DNA from: Saxidomus purpurata
Lineage: Eukaryota; Mollusca; Bivalvia; Venerida; Veneridae
Assembly: GCA_022818135.1 (NCBI GenBank)
Contig: JAFMSR010000007.1
Location: 31,742,561 to 31,806,560, forward strand
Length of the DNA: 64,000 bases
Reading direction: 5' to 3'
Position 1 is the first letter of the stretch, and each line of letters opens with the position of its first letter. The notes below the pieces were generated by a model, which saw only the letters and a program-made list of their open reading frames with translations, was not told where the DNA came from and made no database searches. Below, piece after piece: positions 11,801-26,800 of this stretch. A program made the translations under genes and the position numbers.

Positions 11801-14800
11801 CTGAGTGAGAGAAATGCAAGCCGTTTCCCAAGAAGATATTATAACACGTTGTTGCTAGGTATAGACTTTCACGACGTTTTGGATAATTGTTGATGCTGAA
11901 TACTAAGGATTAAACTATATGGTCGGTTTAAATAAAGGCCAGATGAAAGTGAAACAAGAAATATCTCAAAAAGGACATATGAAAATGATATGCTGCGCGA
12001 TATTCATTCGATGAAACGTGTTCATTTGCGTTGTATCGTGCGCAAAATATATGTATCAGAATCATGAACCGTCATTTAAACATTTGTTAGACGGACGTAC
12101 GGTAGAAGAAAGATTTGGTCACAATAACACAGTTGTTACTCCCTGAGACAATTCTGTAAAAAGACAAACCAAAGATTCTATCTTAAATTTGTACAATAAT
12201 TTTATTCAAAGATTTCTGATACATCGTATAGCAAATCTTACTTCTGTATGTTTAAAACAAATTTATTTCCAAAATTGACACTATCGCAATGTCATAAAAG
12301 GTAAAATATAAATCTTTAATTATAGAATGGGATTATTTTCATCTTCAAACTCTGTATCCACTTACTTTACAATGTTCAAAAACAGTTTATGTGTGAAGTA
12401 TTTACATGTATGTCAAAGTCTTGAGTATCTAATTTGCGCACAACGTACTAATCACAAGTTATCATATTCGTACGATAATTAAAGAAGACATATTCTTGAG
12501 ACTAACATAAAATGCCACATATTACTTTACTACAAATAATACACGCATTTTCTAGTCTTAAACAATTTCTTTTTCTTGTCTAAGCTTCGATAAATGTGTA
12601 TAGTAATCTAAACTGAATTACAACTTTAAAATCCGTTACCCTTGATTTCATATTGTGATATTCTTATGTCATGTCGGAAAATGATACAGAAGAGTGGTGA
12701 GGTGGAAAAGTCAGACTGTGACTGGAGTGAGAAATAAGTTTGTAGCGAATAAGAGATTGTTAACGAGAAGTTACTGCTTCAAATCAAAGCGAACAGCGGA
12801 TATACCAGTGGACCGTATATGCATAAAGAGAACACCAGATGTTCAATTGCATAATAATGTTTGGTTTTGTGAGATTAATGTTGATTACAATCTTGACATA
12901 AACATGTGTCTCTGACCTTTAGGTGTGGTATTAACTTTCAAGATAGGGACGTGGGGCTTGTGCGTGATACGTCATCTCTATGTGTTCAACAAGTGTGCCA
13001 TGTAATTTTAAAATATTTCCATGCATGAAAGAGTTACCATGTATACATTATTCCATAACCTTTAAATTCTAAGTGTGACCTTGACCCTTTAAGGTAGGGG
13101 TTTACACGCGACATTGTGTCTGTATGTGCTGAACATTTGTGCGACTGTATAAGCGATACAATGTATATACATTTTTTACAAGCAATTTACATATGTTTAA
13201 TCATATTTTACTCTTTGATTTATTCAAATATATTTAAAGTTAATATTTAGAATAATCAATGCAAAAAGTAAACGACGGACATATCTACTCGACGTTTGTT
13301 TTCTTTTATAAAATGGTACGGCAATAGTTTTAAATATATTTTACTTAAATTTATTTATATTTATCCCTTTTTGTCTGAATGGTGGTATGATTTAAGAAAT
13401 ATAATAATCTCTGTAACAATTATCAGTTTTAATACACAGGTTTAAACATAGTAATTAAATGAAATAAAACTGCACGCACAGCGTTTTTTTGGTCTTCTGC
13501 CTAAATATCTTTTAAATATTATAACGATGTTTTTAAGGTATTTTACTAAAAATGTTCTTTTGGAATTTTAAACTTTCAGTTAAAATAAGATATAATGTTG
13601 AAATTAATAGATATTCATTTATACTTTTACAGATCTATATCATAATGTCAGAAGAAAGAAAACGACCGCGTCGAGTTTTTCTTTTTTTATATCAACATAT
13701 GAATACTAGACTAAGTATCATTATTCGATACTATGACGATACATGTACTTTTAAAGCTACGATAATTACTTCCTTGTTGTTTTAAGGAAAAATCATTTCT
13801 GTAAACAACGCATCGTTTTTAGTTAATATTTTAATGATTAATCTATACATTTACCCTGAAGAGTGGGGGAATAAATGAGTTAAAACTACCTGTACACCCG
13901 TTTATATACATTCAGCTGTAGAAGTATGTTAGCATTTGTTAAAGCATTTTCATTCTTTTCATTTACTCTACCAGTGTTATGGGAACACTTTTCAATATCT
14001 CTATTAGAACTCTTGTTAGCCCGTTTTTTCATTATCTGTTGTCAGACTGATTACGAAGCTATGTACTTTAAGCCCTCGTGAAATTGTTGTCTTACGAAGC
14101 CTATATAATAGCTATGCTTTCTCCGGCGATTCTTTTCCTTCATCCATATTATAATTTCTACAATTTATGTTAAAATATTAAAATATATATATTTAGGTAA
14201 GGATATAATTTGTAGTAGAAATAAGTTAATCATTTAGCAAAATACACTATAATCATAGGATTATTCATTCATGATACATAAAAAAATGTTATACGCTTTC
14301 GTTATCGGACCGAACATTCGCCGATCGATAACTGTTTGTGCTCTGTAACGCTGAAGAATACACAAGAACGTACAAAGTCTGTGAAAAAAAAAAATGTAAT
14401 TCATACACTGAAATGATAAAAGAGTGAAAAACAAGCAAATTCGGCGAATATATATCCCCCACCCAATGAAGCAAATAGCTAAACAATATCAACTGTTAAG
14501 TGTATTGGTCTGCCTGCTTCCAAATAAAAAGCATTTTTAAAATTTCACCATCTCCCTGGGGCCTCATCTCTAGGGTGATTATTTTTCTTCAAGTTACAGT
14601 CATACAGAACTTAGTTGTTGTAAGTTAAAATAAATCAGTACTACTAGTTTCTGACAACAATAATTCTGAAGTTTCTTTATAACATAATTAGGTAAGAAAA
14701 AAATTTCCTTAAGGGCGTCATTTTTGTTAAAATCCAGTTTCTAAATTTTCCGTTGTTAGAGAACACAAAGTTGATTATTTGTGCAAAAAAAAAAAAATCA

Positions 14801-17800
14801 AATTCTGACAAGCCTTTTCAGAAAAGAAGCATTTTTAACATTTCACCACCACATTGGAGCCTCATCTCTGATGGGTAATTGTTTTGTTCTGCATCTTACA
14901 CTGATTCAGATCTCACATGCAGTAAGTTAGTTACTAGTCCAATCTTTACGAAAGTTGTGTCTGTGCCGCGACATGATGCTGTTGTATACTTATCTTAAGT
15001 TTCATGAAATAAATTCTATCCATTGGTTCTTGAGATATGAATCCGGATGGACAGACGGACCACGCAAAAACAATATCCCTCCGCGTTTGGTGGAGGATAA
15101 TGAAACGTTAATCCAAGCCAACTTGTAACTAGCATCCTATGTCTATTTCTTTTTTAAGGTCGTTAAAAGAATGTTTAATTCTGCATGCAAAATTTGTTCA
15201 GACAGTTTCATTTCCTTTACTTAAGTGACTGGTCAGTCATGACAATGAAAACAAGCAAATACAGTAAATGTATCCTCGTCGGTCCATGTGTCGTTACTCT
15301 AAGCATTTATATAAATTCTAATTACGTTCTATAAATTATTAGAAAAAACTTTACACATGCATTAAATTTAAATCTTTTATTGCTTCATTCTGTCAATTCA
15401 TAGCGGCAAAGAATACTGAATAACTCCACGACATGTAGCAAATCGGGAGCATGTCAACAAATGTCAGCCATTTTGTACGCGTCCCTTGAATCGTTACAAC
15501 ACACAAACTGATGACGTAACATCACGTGAACAAGTTCGATATTATATTAGGCGCTTGTAAAAAATATGGGCTCATGTGACTAGTGTTTGAAATGATAAAA
15601 TATATTAAAACTGTAAAAATTCGTAAATTAATGCAGCTTTCTGGACAAGCATGCCATGTTCCTTGAATTGTGTGTATGCATTTGCAAGTGATTTAATTGA
15701 ATACTGCTTTTTTGCCTGATAAAAAGAAAAAAAAATGAAAATCAGATCACATCGGACAAGAAACTAACGTTTTGCTGTCGTAGTAAAAAGATCCTTACGG
15801 CCAGTCACGCGCATGTGCGAAATCAGGCGCGATTATATTGAAAACAAATATGGCGCCGATCGAAAGACAGTGCCGACACAAGGGCCCTCGACGATATGTA
15901 ACTGATTCCCTACGAAATGATTTTCAAGAATATAATTTTCATGAAGATAATTTTAATGTGTTCATCCACGTTCAAGGGAGATTCTTGCGTTCAACTTATG
16001 TTCAGTGAATTTTCTGTTGGCTGATTACATAAATTCATTCATTGCATTCGTGGTACTTGTAATTAATAATCACTGAGTCAATATCTATTAAAAGGCCTGC
16101 TTAAGTTTGATGGAATTCTGGTTGCCAGTAGATGATTGTGAGTAAAAATAAAGCGTAGGTTAATATACGAAAGCGTTAGTATGTGCAAGGACTTTATGTG
16201 TCTTGGTTTTTTTTCCAATAAATATGACTATTTTTACTTTGTGTGTTTTAATTTTGTGTCTATTTAAATCAACTAACTGCTGTTTACTTTAACACAGCAT
16301 AAAAAAAAAACTTTCACTTCAATATAAACATGAAATCAGCCCCTGTATTAGTAAATATGTTTCAAAAAACCTATAAAGACTATATTTACTTCATATGTTT
16401 TTATTGTGTGTTCGTTTAAATCATCATCAAGATCTGTATATATAAACATAGCATGCGAAATATATGTTAAACATAAATAAAAATAAAATAAGACCCGGAA
16501 TTAGTTCCAAGAAAGATATAAAAGATGGTCCTAATAAGCACTAGAGTAGAACTGGTAATCACCACCTCATCAGAATCCCACGTTCTTGTCAAAATGTTGG
16601 TCGAAATATTTAAAGCCGACTTACTACTGGTACAACATTGCAACATGCGTTTAGACATAAGCAAGGCAGGCTGCTAAAATTAATAAAAACTCCTGTGGGT
16701 ATAATCTCTTCTCCAATCAACCGAAGGGTGAATGGGAACCTACTTATCTTAAATATAACAACAGTCAGATCGGATGATAAACTTTGCATGTTTAGATAAT
16801 AAAATAGAGAACAGTGATTGAATTCCGCCTTTTTATTCACAACTAAGCAGATATGTTCCGTTGGTCGGGGTTAGTGATAAAGAGTAATCATAGTTTTGTG
16901 AGTATATAATCTGAGGCAAATGTGTTGTGAAATATGTCATGTTCAGATTAGTAAGCATTTAAACACGTATCTAAAATTTCAAGAAAGTATAAACATCTGA
17001 AAACAATACCTACCTTTAAAAAGATAGTAGGCGCAATTATTAGTATATAGAAGCGATTGTTAGCTAGATTTTTATAACAAAAATCCTTTTATTTCAGTCG
17101 GAAGGCGCCAAATGTCACACGGTGAGGAAAATAAACAACATAACCTTGACCGAGATTCGAACTCATGTACCTTCCCTTGCAAAGTGGTTAAGCCTAATGC
17201 TCTCCCGACTGAGCTAACTGTCCACTTGTAAAATTTGTCTGCGATAGTAATTTAATATCTATCGCGACATGTGTATCAGGAAAACAAACTTTATCCTTGT
17301 TTTTCTTAAATAATAAATATGCTACTCGAATTATCGACCGTTATTCACTGGCCGAGAAAGCATAAATGCTTTACACTTATAATTAACATTGATTCTGAGG
17401 TAACACCATATTATGTTTATAGGTATGAATTATATACGTTCTTAAATTATTAACCAATTCAAGAAAGACTGAAAACAAAAGAGTATTTTATTGTCTATTC
17501 TCATTCTCACTATAAAGGTATATGGATACATGAAGAAATTTAAAATATCGTATTACAAATCAAGTAAAATGACCAAAAAAAAGACCGAAAAACAAATACT
17601 AAAAAACTTGTTTTCTAAAGATAATATCATATCGCTAGTACTGATTGATTATTCACTATTTACAATCTCCTTCTTTATTCAAAACTTAAATTTTAAATTA
17701 TACATTATCTTTTTGGGGAAAAAAAAGTTGTTTTCGGTCTGCATAAGCTGTTTTTCGGTCCTTCTTCAGTCTTTTTTTTGTCTTATTCGGTCTTTTTCGG

Positions 17801-20800
17801 TTGTTTTCGGTAATTCCATGCACCCTGTTTTATACAATTAGAAGGTGCCTTACAGCGTAAATTTCACATTCAAAAAATGTTATATACATTCTACTCATCA
17901 TTTCATTGGCGGCTGAAGAGTTCTATACTACCGGTCAAAAGCAAGCTTAATACGACTGCACCGAAAAATGTTAAAAGTTAATTCCAATTTTCTTTGTTTA
18001 ATTTTACAGCTGTTACTTCCAAATGACTGGTTTTGGATTTGTTGCAATTTAATTCGTTTTGTCCTATTTATTACAGAGAGACCCGGAAAAGGTGGTAAGT
18101 TTACATTTATTAAATATACTATTGAATGCAATTATAATATGTAAAAAATATAGCTGTAGTGCAATTTGATTTTTTTTTTCACCATTCAAAGGAGCGAGGA
18201 CTCTATGTCCAAATATGACAATGAACTGACATTATCATTTCTTTCTGAATTGTTATTGTCAGAACGCATTAACGTTTTAAATTCTAAGTCATATGCTACT
18301 TTAGATTGTGTATAGCATCATGGGCAAACTTATTTATGGGTCTAATATACCTATTAGAAAGTGAATCATTGGCCTTTGACTTACTGAAAACACGGCATAT
18401 TAGAAATCAGATAATTTCTTTTAATTTTAGTCAACCTTTTAATAATTCTGTCTTTAAAGGCATCGTAAATTCACCATTATAAAAACAAGCAAATTAAGTG
18501 AAAATATATCCCCGCAAAATGAAGCAAACAACTAAAAAAGAACAACTGGAAAGTGTATTGGTTTGTCTGTATCCAACAAAGGAGCATTTTCACAATTTCA
18601 CCACCCGACTGGGGCCTCATCTTCTAAATTGTTGTAAGTAAAATTAAATCAGTACTACTAGTTTCAGACAACAAGAATTCTTACGTTTCTATATAGAATA
18701 ATTATGTAAGACAACCAAAGGGCCTTATTTCTTTCAAAATCCAGTTTCTTAATTTTCCATTGATAGAGAACAAAAGTTTATTATTAATTTTGTGGAAAAC
18801 AAAGTCAAATGGAGACAAGCCTATTCAGAAAAAATAATCATTTTTAGAATTTAACCACCCCATCGGGGCTTCATCTTTGAGGGGCAATTCTTGTTACAAG
18901 TTGTTTTAAGTTAGAATATATCAACACTATCAGAGGGGGTGTAGGGATGGATATTAGAAATAGTGATAATTAAAATACAATTAAAGTTTGATAACCGGTT
19001 CCAGAGAAATAACAATTTAATGTTTTTATATTGAATAAAGAAGAAAATAACAATTAGAGGGCAATAGAGATACTATGCCAATCTTGACGAAAGATGCGCG
19101 TGCGTCGCGGCATTACGCTATTGTATACTTATTTATATTTCCTTCTTTGACGGAGATAATTAAAAGTTGACAATATATATTTGGAAATATAAATTGACTT
19201 TTTAATACAGATATAATAATTAAGGGGGGTTTATTGACATATGCCAAAGGTACATTTCAGTCGATCTTTGTAATAAATTGTAAGACCAGAAAACAATACC
19301 TTAACAATATACTTTGCAGGATTCGTCTAAAAAGAATGCCACGTCCTTTCATGGCGTAGAAGATTTGACAAGAGGTGAATATCATATCTACGAGAACTTT
19401 GGTGCTGCTGTTATTGTGGTAAGCTGTATCCACTTAATATTATCTACTCTCTGTATGCCTCATCACAAACCCCGGCAACGATATCTAAACGTATAGTATC
19501 TCGCCATATATCAATAATTAGCCAAGACAGTTCATGGTTGTTTCCGATTTGTAACCGATTTAACATTTACCGCTGGATCAAGGATTTGATCGTCCCAGTG
19601 TAGTAATGGCTTAGGTTCAACACCCCTCGATTTAGATTTGTCTGTATCTTTAAGGAGTTTATTCTAACTGGAGTGTGTCTCAAGAGCAATTACCTGTCAT
19701 GAAATTGCCAAAATTTCACTGAATAATAACAGTGTGCTCCTTAACTGGAATAGTTCCTTATCGGATCATCTCAAGGCCTTGTCATGTTTATTGAATTACA
19801 ATGTAGTTCGATATTCAACCAGATATTTCTTGGCATTCCGGAAAAATCGTCGCTGATACCTTAATTTTACCAAATTAGCCCCTTTGCTTTAAACAGATTT
19901 TCACCAAACCAAGTCACAATGATAAGCTACCTCATCGCTCTAGACACTTTTGAGTTATGGCTATAAAATTGGTATACTTTTGTCAATATAGTGGTCTACA
20001 TTTGCAACTATCTACACTTGATCTTGGTTGACCAGATACTTTATTCATTGTAGCAGTTAAGGTTTATGCACCTCAAACGTCAGAAGCTTTTTTTGTGAAA
20101 AGTGTACACAAAGCTTTAATGAAAAATACTTCCTGTTGCATTTTGTATGCTTTCTAAACAGGTCGATAGACATAACGTAAGCATAATCATCTGCCCACAT
20201 GTGACGATTTCCGTATCAAGTCATCGAAGTTTACATTCATTGTCGAATATCAAACACAAATGCTCGGAAATATATTTTAGACTGTATTTTGGCTTCCATG
20301 ATCTTTACACATAACTCGCGTGTGTACTGTATTAGAACAATTTAGTCTCTAGTATTTATTTATCCCCCCGCCGAAGGCGAAGGGGATATTAGAAATGGTC
20401 TTCGTCCGTCCGTCCATCCGTCCGTCCGTCCGTCCGTACGTCCGTCCCAATTTTGTCCGGAGCATAACTCCAAAAGTACTTGAGAGATTTTCTTCAAACT
20501 TCATACACTGACAGAGCACATTGGGAGGAAGTGCAGTGTGTAAGAACAATAACTCTACCTTGCCTACTTTTAGAGTTATTCCCCTTTTATCAGATTTACT
20601 TGAAAAACTTTGTCCGGAGCATAACTCCAAAAGTACTTGAGTGATTTTCTTCAAACTGAATACACTGACATAGCACATTGGTAGGAAGTGCAGTGTTCAA
20701 GAACAATAACTCTACCTTGCCTACTTTTAGAGTTATTCCCCTTTATCAGATTTACTTTAAAAGTTTTGTCAAGAGCATAACTCCAAAAGTACTTGAGGGA

Positions 20801-23800
20801 TTTACTTCAAACTTAATACACTGACATAGCACATTGGTAGGAAGTGCAGTGTGCAAGAACAATAACTCTACCTTGCCTACTTTTAGAGCTATTCCCCTTT
20901 ATCAGATTTACTTGTCCGAAGCATAACTCCAAAAGTACTTGAGGGATTTTCTTCAAACTTAATACACTGACATAGCACATTGGGAGGAAGTGCAGTGTGC
21001 AAGAACAATAACTCTACCTTGCCTACTTTTAGAGTTATTCCCCTTTATCAGATTTACTTTGAAAGTTTTGTCCAGAGCATAACTCCAAAAGTACTTGAGG
21101 GATTTACTTCAAACTTAATACACTGACATAGCACATTGGTAGGAAGTGCAGTGTGCAAGAACAATAACTCTACCTTGCCTACTTTTAGAGTTATTCCCCT
21201 TTATCAGATTTACTTGTCCGAAGCATAACTCCAAAAGTACTTGAGGGATTTTCTTCAAACTTAATACACTGACATAGCGCATTGGTAGGAAGTGCAGTTA
21301 GCAAGAACAATAACTCTACTTTGTCTACTTTTAGAGTTATTCTCCTTTATCAGATTTACTTTAAAAGTTTTGTCCAGAGCATAACTCCAAAAGTACTTGA
21401 GGGATTTACTTCAAACTTAATACACTGACATAGCACATTGGTAGGAAGTGCAGTGTGTAAGAACAATAACTCTACCTTGCCTACTTTTAGAGTTATTCCC
21501 CTTTATCAGATTTACTTGAAAAAAACATTCCAGAGCATAACTCCAAAAGTACTTGAAGGATTTTCTTCAAACTTAATACACTGACATAGCACATTGGTAG
21601 GAAGTGCAGTGTGCAAGAACAATAACTCTACCTTGCCTACTTTTAGTCAAATAGAAAAATATCATACCTATACTGATAATGAACATTAATATAATTTTGC
21701 AAACCTTCTCTTCATTGCCTTATTCTTTTTCCACTTACTTGAAAACTGTACTCAGCATGACCATAACTATACGGCTTTTTAAGGATTTCCTCTCACCAAG
21801 TGAAATGTACGAAGTACAACCTTCAAGTAACTTCTTCCTGGCGGGGGGATTAACCATGTGTAACATGGCTCTTGTTAAAGTTTCTATATCTTTCAATGAT
21901 AGATTCTGTTAAGACACAACTTATATTTCAACGTTTGTTGAAACTACCAGTTAAAATGATAAACAAAACGTATCTTTCAAGGAATAAAATGAACATATTG
22001 AACTAAAAACACTGTTCTATTTTGTATCTCAGATCGGTGTTGGTTTAAATGTAGCATTTTAAGCCAGACACTAAATTCAGTTAAGATAAGGCGAGTCTTT
22101 ATAACGGAAAGAAAAAAACTTAATTTATATACACTATATTCATAGAAAGGAATATTCTAAAAAATTGAATATATGTGACGTGGACTGAGAAAATGGGTCC
22201 AGATGAGCATTAATTATTACTTCGCAAATGTAAATGACAAATAACTAATTTTCACTAAATTTCGACTAGGCGTAACCATTTAAAAAATGATGTTAATTGG
22301 AAATGGCAATCACAAATATGCATGAAAATGATTATATCATGTCTTTATCGTAACGCATATTACCATAGCAACCACTAATTCTGTCACATTCGAAAAAGTT
22401 AAAATGAGGGCATGGTCAATAAAAATGAGGATTTATTGAAAAGTTGAAAAATGACAACAAAATTAAAACAAGCGAAATACTAAACAATAAATTATGTGTT
22501 ATCAGATTAAATTTCAAGAAAAAATACTGCCATATGAATGTGTAACAAGGCAATCTACAACGTCAAATATATTGACGTTAAAATTACTGTTTTGACGTCA
22601 CAAACGTCATGTGAAGAATAACAATGTGTGTTATCTGAAAACAAGCATAACTTTAAAAGTAGTTGGTAGATTTACTTGAAATTTTCAATTCATAGTCAAC
22701 AGACTTCACACTTTTAGAAAACATGTAAAACAAAATGTGTGATTTTTACTCATCTGGACCCATTTTCACAGTCACAGTCACATATTAACCTTAGAATAAC
22801 TTGATAACTTTGTGCTTTGAAATTTTTTATCCACTTGCAACGCATTTCTTAACTTAACAAGTTCTGATGAGAATAGTCAGCTTTCTGATTGTGCCTTACA
22901 TGTAACTATGCCATATTCAACATTTGTTTTCAAATATCAATACCCATGTATAATTTCGTTAGAATTAACGGGTTTCTCTTTATGAACAATCATGTTTGTG
23001 TTATATAGAACAAAGAAGTGTTATTGATACTAACAATTTTATTACTTTTCACATTAAGTACATACATGATAATGATATTACACACGTACTTGCTTATACA
23101 AAATGTCAGTTAAACAACTTGGTGCACAAAACAAATTGACTGAATTCAGTCACTAATTGACCATACATTCATAGCATATATGAATCTGTACTCCAAGACG
23201 ATTCGAATATGATTGAAATTGCATCTGACTGAATTTCAGTCATTCCTGATTTCACTATCTGTAACTGAAGAAGCAATGAAAGTTTTTCGGTAAACAAAAG
23301 TAGAAGCTAGGCCGACTATGACTGAATTCAGTCACGAAATAGCAATCATTTAGGCTAAAATTGTATCTGATATAAATTAGTTATTTATGTTTTCACTTTC
23401 CTAAAATTTCTAAAATATCCTAAACGCTGAAAGCAATGTTTTTCCATGATCAAAGTAAGAAGTTAGCCGAATTTAGCATGATTTATAACACACATACAGG
23501 GTGTAAAATGAATGTATTCACTCAAAATTATCACCTTTCGGTAAGTGACGCGATACAAATGTATGTTTACAAATGTGCATATACCGTATTTATTTTAATT
23601 GCGAAATAGGTTATTATTATTTTAATTGTGTGTTGAGGTAATGTAACAAGATGATGCAACACATAATGTAAAGATGAAAATTGAAAGACAAAAATTAATT
23701 CATTAAAAGAAATGAACATCAAACAGCCAAGAATTTAATAATTATTTTATTTTTTCGTGCCTTAAACTAGCGACCAACACAAACGAAGAGGGAGTAAGTA

Positions 23801-26800
23801 GATAAGTAGAGCTGTACATAACAACAAAAGTTTCTCTTAGCTAAACAGAAACATACGGTGGCACAGAGGTGACATGTGTATGTTTTTATTCATCTCGTGC
23901 GCACGACATACTAAGTCGTGCGTACGACAAACTAAGTCGTGCGCACGAGATACTAAGTCGTGCGCACGGGATAATTAAGTCGTGCGCACGAATTTCTATG
24001 TCGTGCGCACGAGTTACTAAGTCGTGCGCACGAGATACTATGTCGTGCGCACGAGATAATTAAGTCAATGTAGGGAACTGATTTGACTGAGTTAGTAACT
24101 CGTGCGCACGACTTAATTATCTCGTGCGCACGACATAGTATCTCGTGTGCACGACTTAGTATGTCGTGCGCACGAGATAAATTAAAACATACACATGTCA
24201 CCTCTGTGCCACCGTAGAAACACACAATTATGTAGACGAATAAAGTAACGACAAGAATACATGTAAAGCTAGTCGACGCAGTGCAAACGAAACATAAATC
24301 AATTGATCAATAAATCATTATTTCAATATCTAGTTCATGCCTAATGACAAATACTATTTTAGCCCTAATGACAAATACTATTTTAGCATACATAAATAGT
24401 AAAATCACATTAGCCAAAAATAAAAATGAATGAATGAACAAATGAATGAATAAATGAATGAATATAAATTAAAGGTGGTCAATTACTTTTAAGCAACATT
24501 TTATGACAATTTTCATTTTTTGTATAATTTTTATTCTGTTAGAGATTTATCTAATGAACAAAAAAACCCATTACATAGAGTTCGATCACTATCAGAAATT
24601 AACCTTTTATTAACTTTTATAAAATTTTGTTATTATTTAATACGAAAGTATTTAAAACGTCGAGTATTTCTTTTTTATTTCAATATAATTTCTACTTTTA
24701 CATTTGAATTGGATAGATATACAAATATCTTAACATTCTGATCCAAAATGCAAGATTTAAACTACGTGTAGCTTCTGAATTGATGTATTTCCAATCTATC
24801 TTGGGTGCGCACCCAAGATAGGTAAAGGGAGGTAATAATATCTTTTCAAACTTGAACTTCTAGTGAATTCCATCTAAAAATATAATATTTAATGCAAATA
24901 TTTCACAAATATGATATCAAAGGTCTTACATTTATATCTTTTTGTAGGCAAAGTATGTGTATCAAATTTTTACTTATGATAAAATAACTCTATCTTGGTT
25001 GGGCAACCAGGATAGGGAAATCAAATTTTAAAAATACCTCCAGTGAAAATCGTACTTGAATTCAGCGCTAAGTGAACATAAATGAGTGTAAATGATCATA
25101 TCTTAAAGTTTCAAACAAATATGTTACATGGCCAAATTCCAATTATATACCTTTAACGCCAAACCCACAAGCAATTAATCAGAAAGGTATGAAGAAGGGA
25201 AAAGGTTAAACGGTAGTGCATGTTAGTAACCCTAACGTCGCCTGCATCTGGCCATGGAGACGAAAACCATATATCTTCGATAACAATAAGACCACCAATC
25301 TCGAGCAGTTTTATGGAATCTATGGGCATGCCTATTTCATAACAAAAGGTGGTACCACCTCTCCTGTAGAATGATTGGAGATTTCTACATGATTGACATA
25401 TCATGAGTCAGACTGTTACGGGATGGGTTGTAAGTTATGGACTCTAATTGGCTCTTAGAAATAAACAAGAAGGCAGGGCTATTAAGACTAAAACTGTGAA
25501 AATTATTGGAAATATTCATGGCCGGACAACAAGCACTGTCTGTTAGACGTGCCCATTGAATCTGACAGTCCTCGATTGAAATTGATTGATAACATGATTA
25601 TATAAGATAACCTGCCTAGTGGTCACATGTATTCAGCAGCCGTCAGCCTTTAGAAGCCAAATTCTATTTTTACTCAATTTGCCATTCATATTAAAAACAC
25701 ATTAACTATACAGCCACCACTTTAAATGCAGTAGTGATTGATACCAATTGTATAAAATTTGTGCATATCCTAGGCATATTTCGCTCAGATAATTTTTCAT
25801 TGACTTTTAGCCAAATATTAGTTAGATTTCAATCAGACTATTTATTAAAGTACACGATATTCTGAAAAGGAAACGTATCTACTAAACGAAACTTCTAACG
25901 CACCACTTGCGTTTTTCCTTCTTTATTTAATAATTAACTCTTCCTATATATGCTAGCTTATTTTTAGCTGTCAGTTCACAAAAGATCTACTATACAGAAT
26001 ATATTTAAGAGTAAAGCTTTTTCGAAATAAAGCGCACCCCTTAATTGCATACTTGCTCAATACGCTAATGATTAGTGACGTAAAGTGACGTAAAATGACT
26101 ACGTCATCAGATAAATATGTCACGAGCACAGTAAGGTTAAATACACACTGCCACAAAGTTGACATTATGTTGAGAACTTAGGAATAGGATTTAAGTATTT
26201 GTCAAGAAATGGATGGATTTAGATCTGTGAAAAACTTGAGTTTCTATAGAAATTATTCAGGGTCATACCGCGATATGCTTTTGGAACATACATGTAGTAA
26301 AATAGATGTGTTTCATTCGCATGTCCCGTACTTCGCCTGACAAGACATCACTCATATTTTGTGTAAACAATGGAAGTATGCAAGGATCGTGCGGAACATA
26401 AACATACGGACTCGGGAGTAGGATTAATTTACAGTCTTCTAGGATTGTAATAATTACGGAAAATTAATATGTAGATCTAGACTGTAACGTAAGTAAAGAT
26501 TTGTATTTCATTTGTTAGAAGGTGTACCTAATATGGTTATTGAGTCTGTTATCGTCCAAATTCCACGGTAAATCGTCCATTATGCTCGATTTAATGTTTC
26601 AATTAATGTTTTGAAAATTTTGATACACCCCTTAATAGATTCAAGAAAAAATGCAAGGTTTCTCGACAAATCTCATAAATAAGAGAGTCAATGTCATAAT
26701 GGCGTTCATGTAAACAGTAGCGTTTTCCCATTGAGAAATTAAAAGCAGCGGTATGAGAAAACCAGAAAACGAGCTAACTGATGCACAAACGATTGAAATT

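Larger units (their letters stand above)
11011..18076. other. Intron 2 of the kinase-like gene
   Basis: Seven kilobases with no supported gene. Contents: a 13-bp unit (TTTGTCAATGTTG) repeated about three times at 11594-11633, an inverted satellite copy at 12919-13165, a dispersed repeat at 14415-15110, CpG-richer DNA at 15460-15900 and a tRNA-like sequence at 17141-17226. Confidence 0.45.

Noticed and set aside
11552..11893. 113-codon + strand open frame
   Set aside because: Lies in an intron, includes a 13-bp tandem repeat, has no splice sites or recognisable motif; length is possible by chance in a window this large.
17141..17226. Functional tRNA gene on the minus strand
   Set aside because: A and B boxes are good but no proper anticodon stem could be folded.
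17491..17841. 116-codon + strand open frame
   Set aside because: Lys/Phe-rich translation of AT-rich DNA with TTTTCGGTC micro-repeats; not protein-like.
23495..23540. Extra kinase-like exon before GTAAGT at 23541
   Set aside because: The acceptor would be weak and the phase does not agree with exons 4 and 5, which already join in phase.
23856..24214. CRISPR-like array
   Set aside because: The repeats are short palindromes with similar linkers, not long repeats with unique spacers, and the DNA is eukaryotic with inverted element ends.
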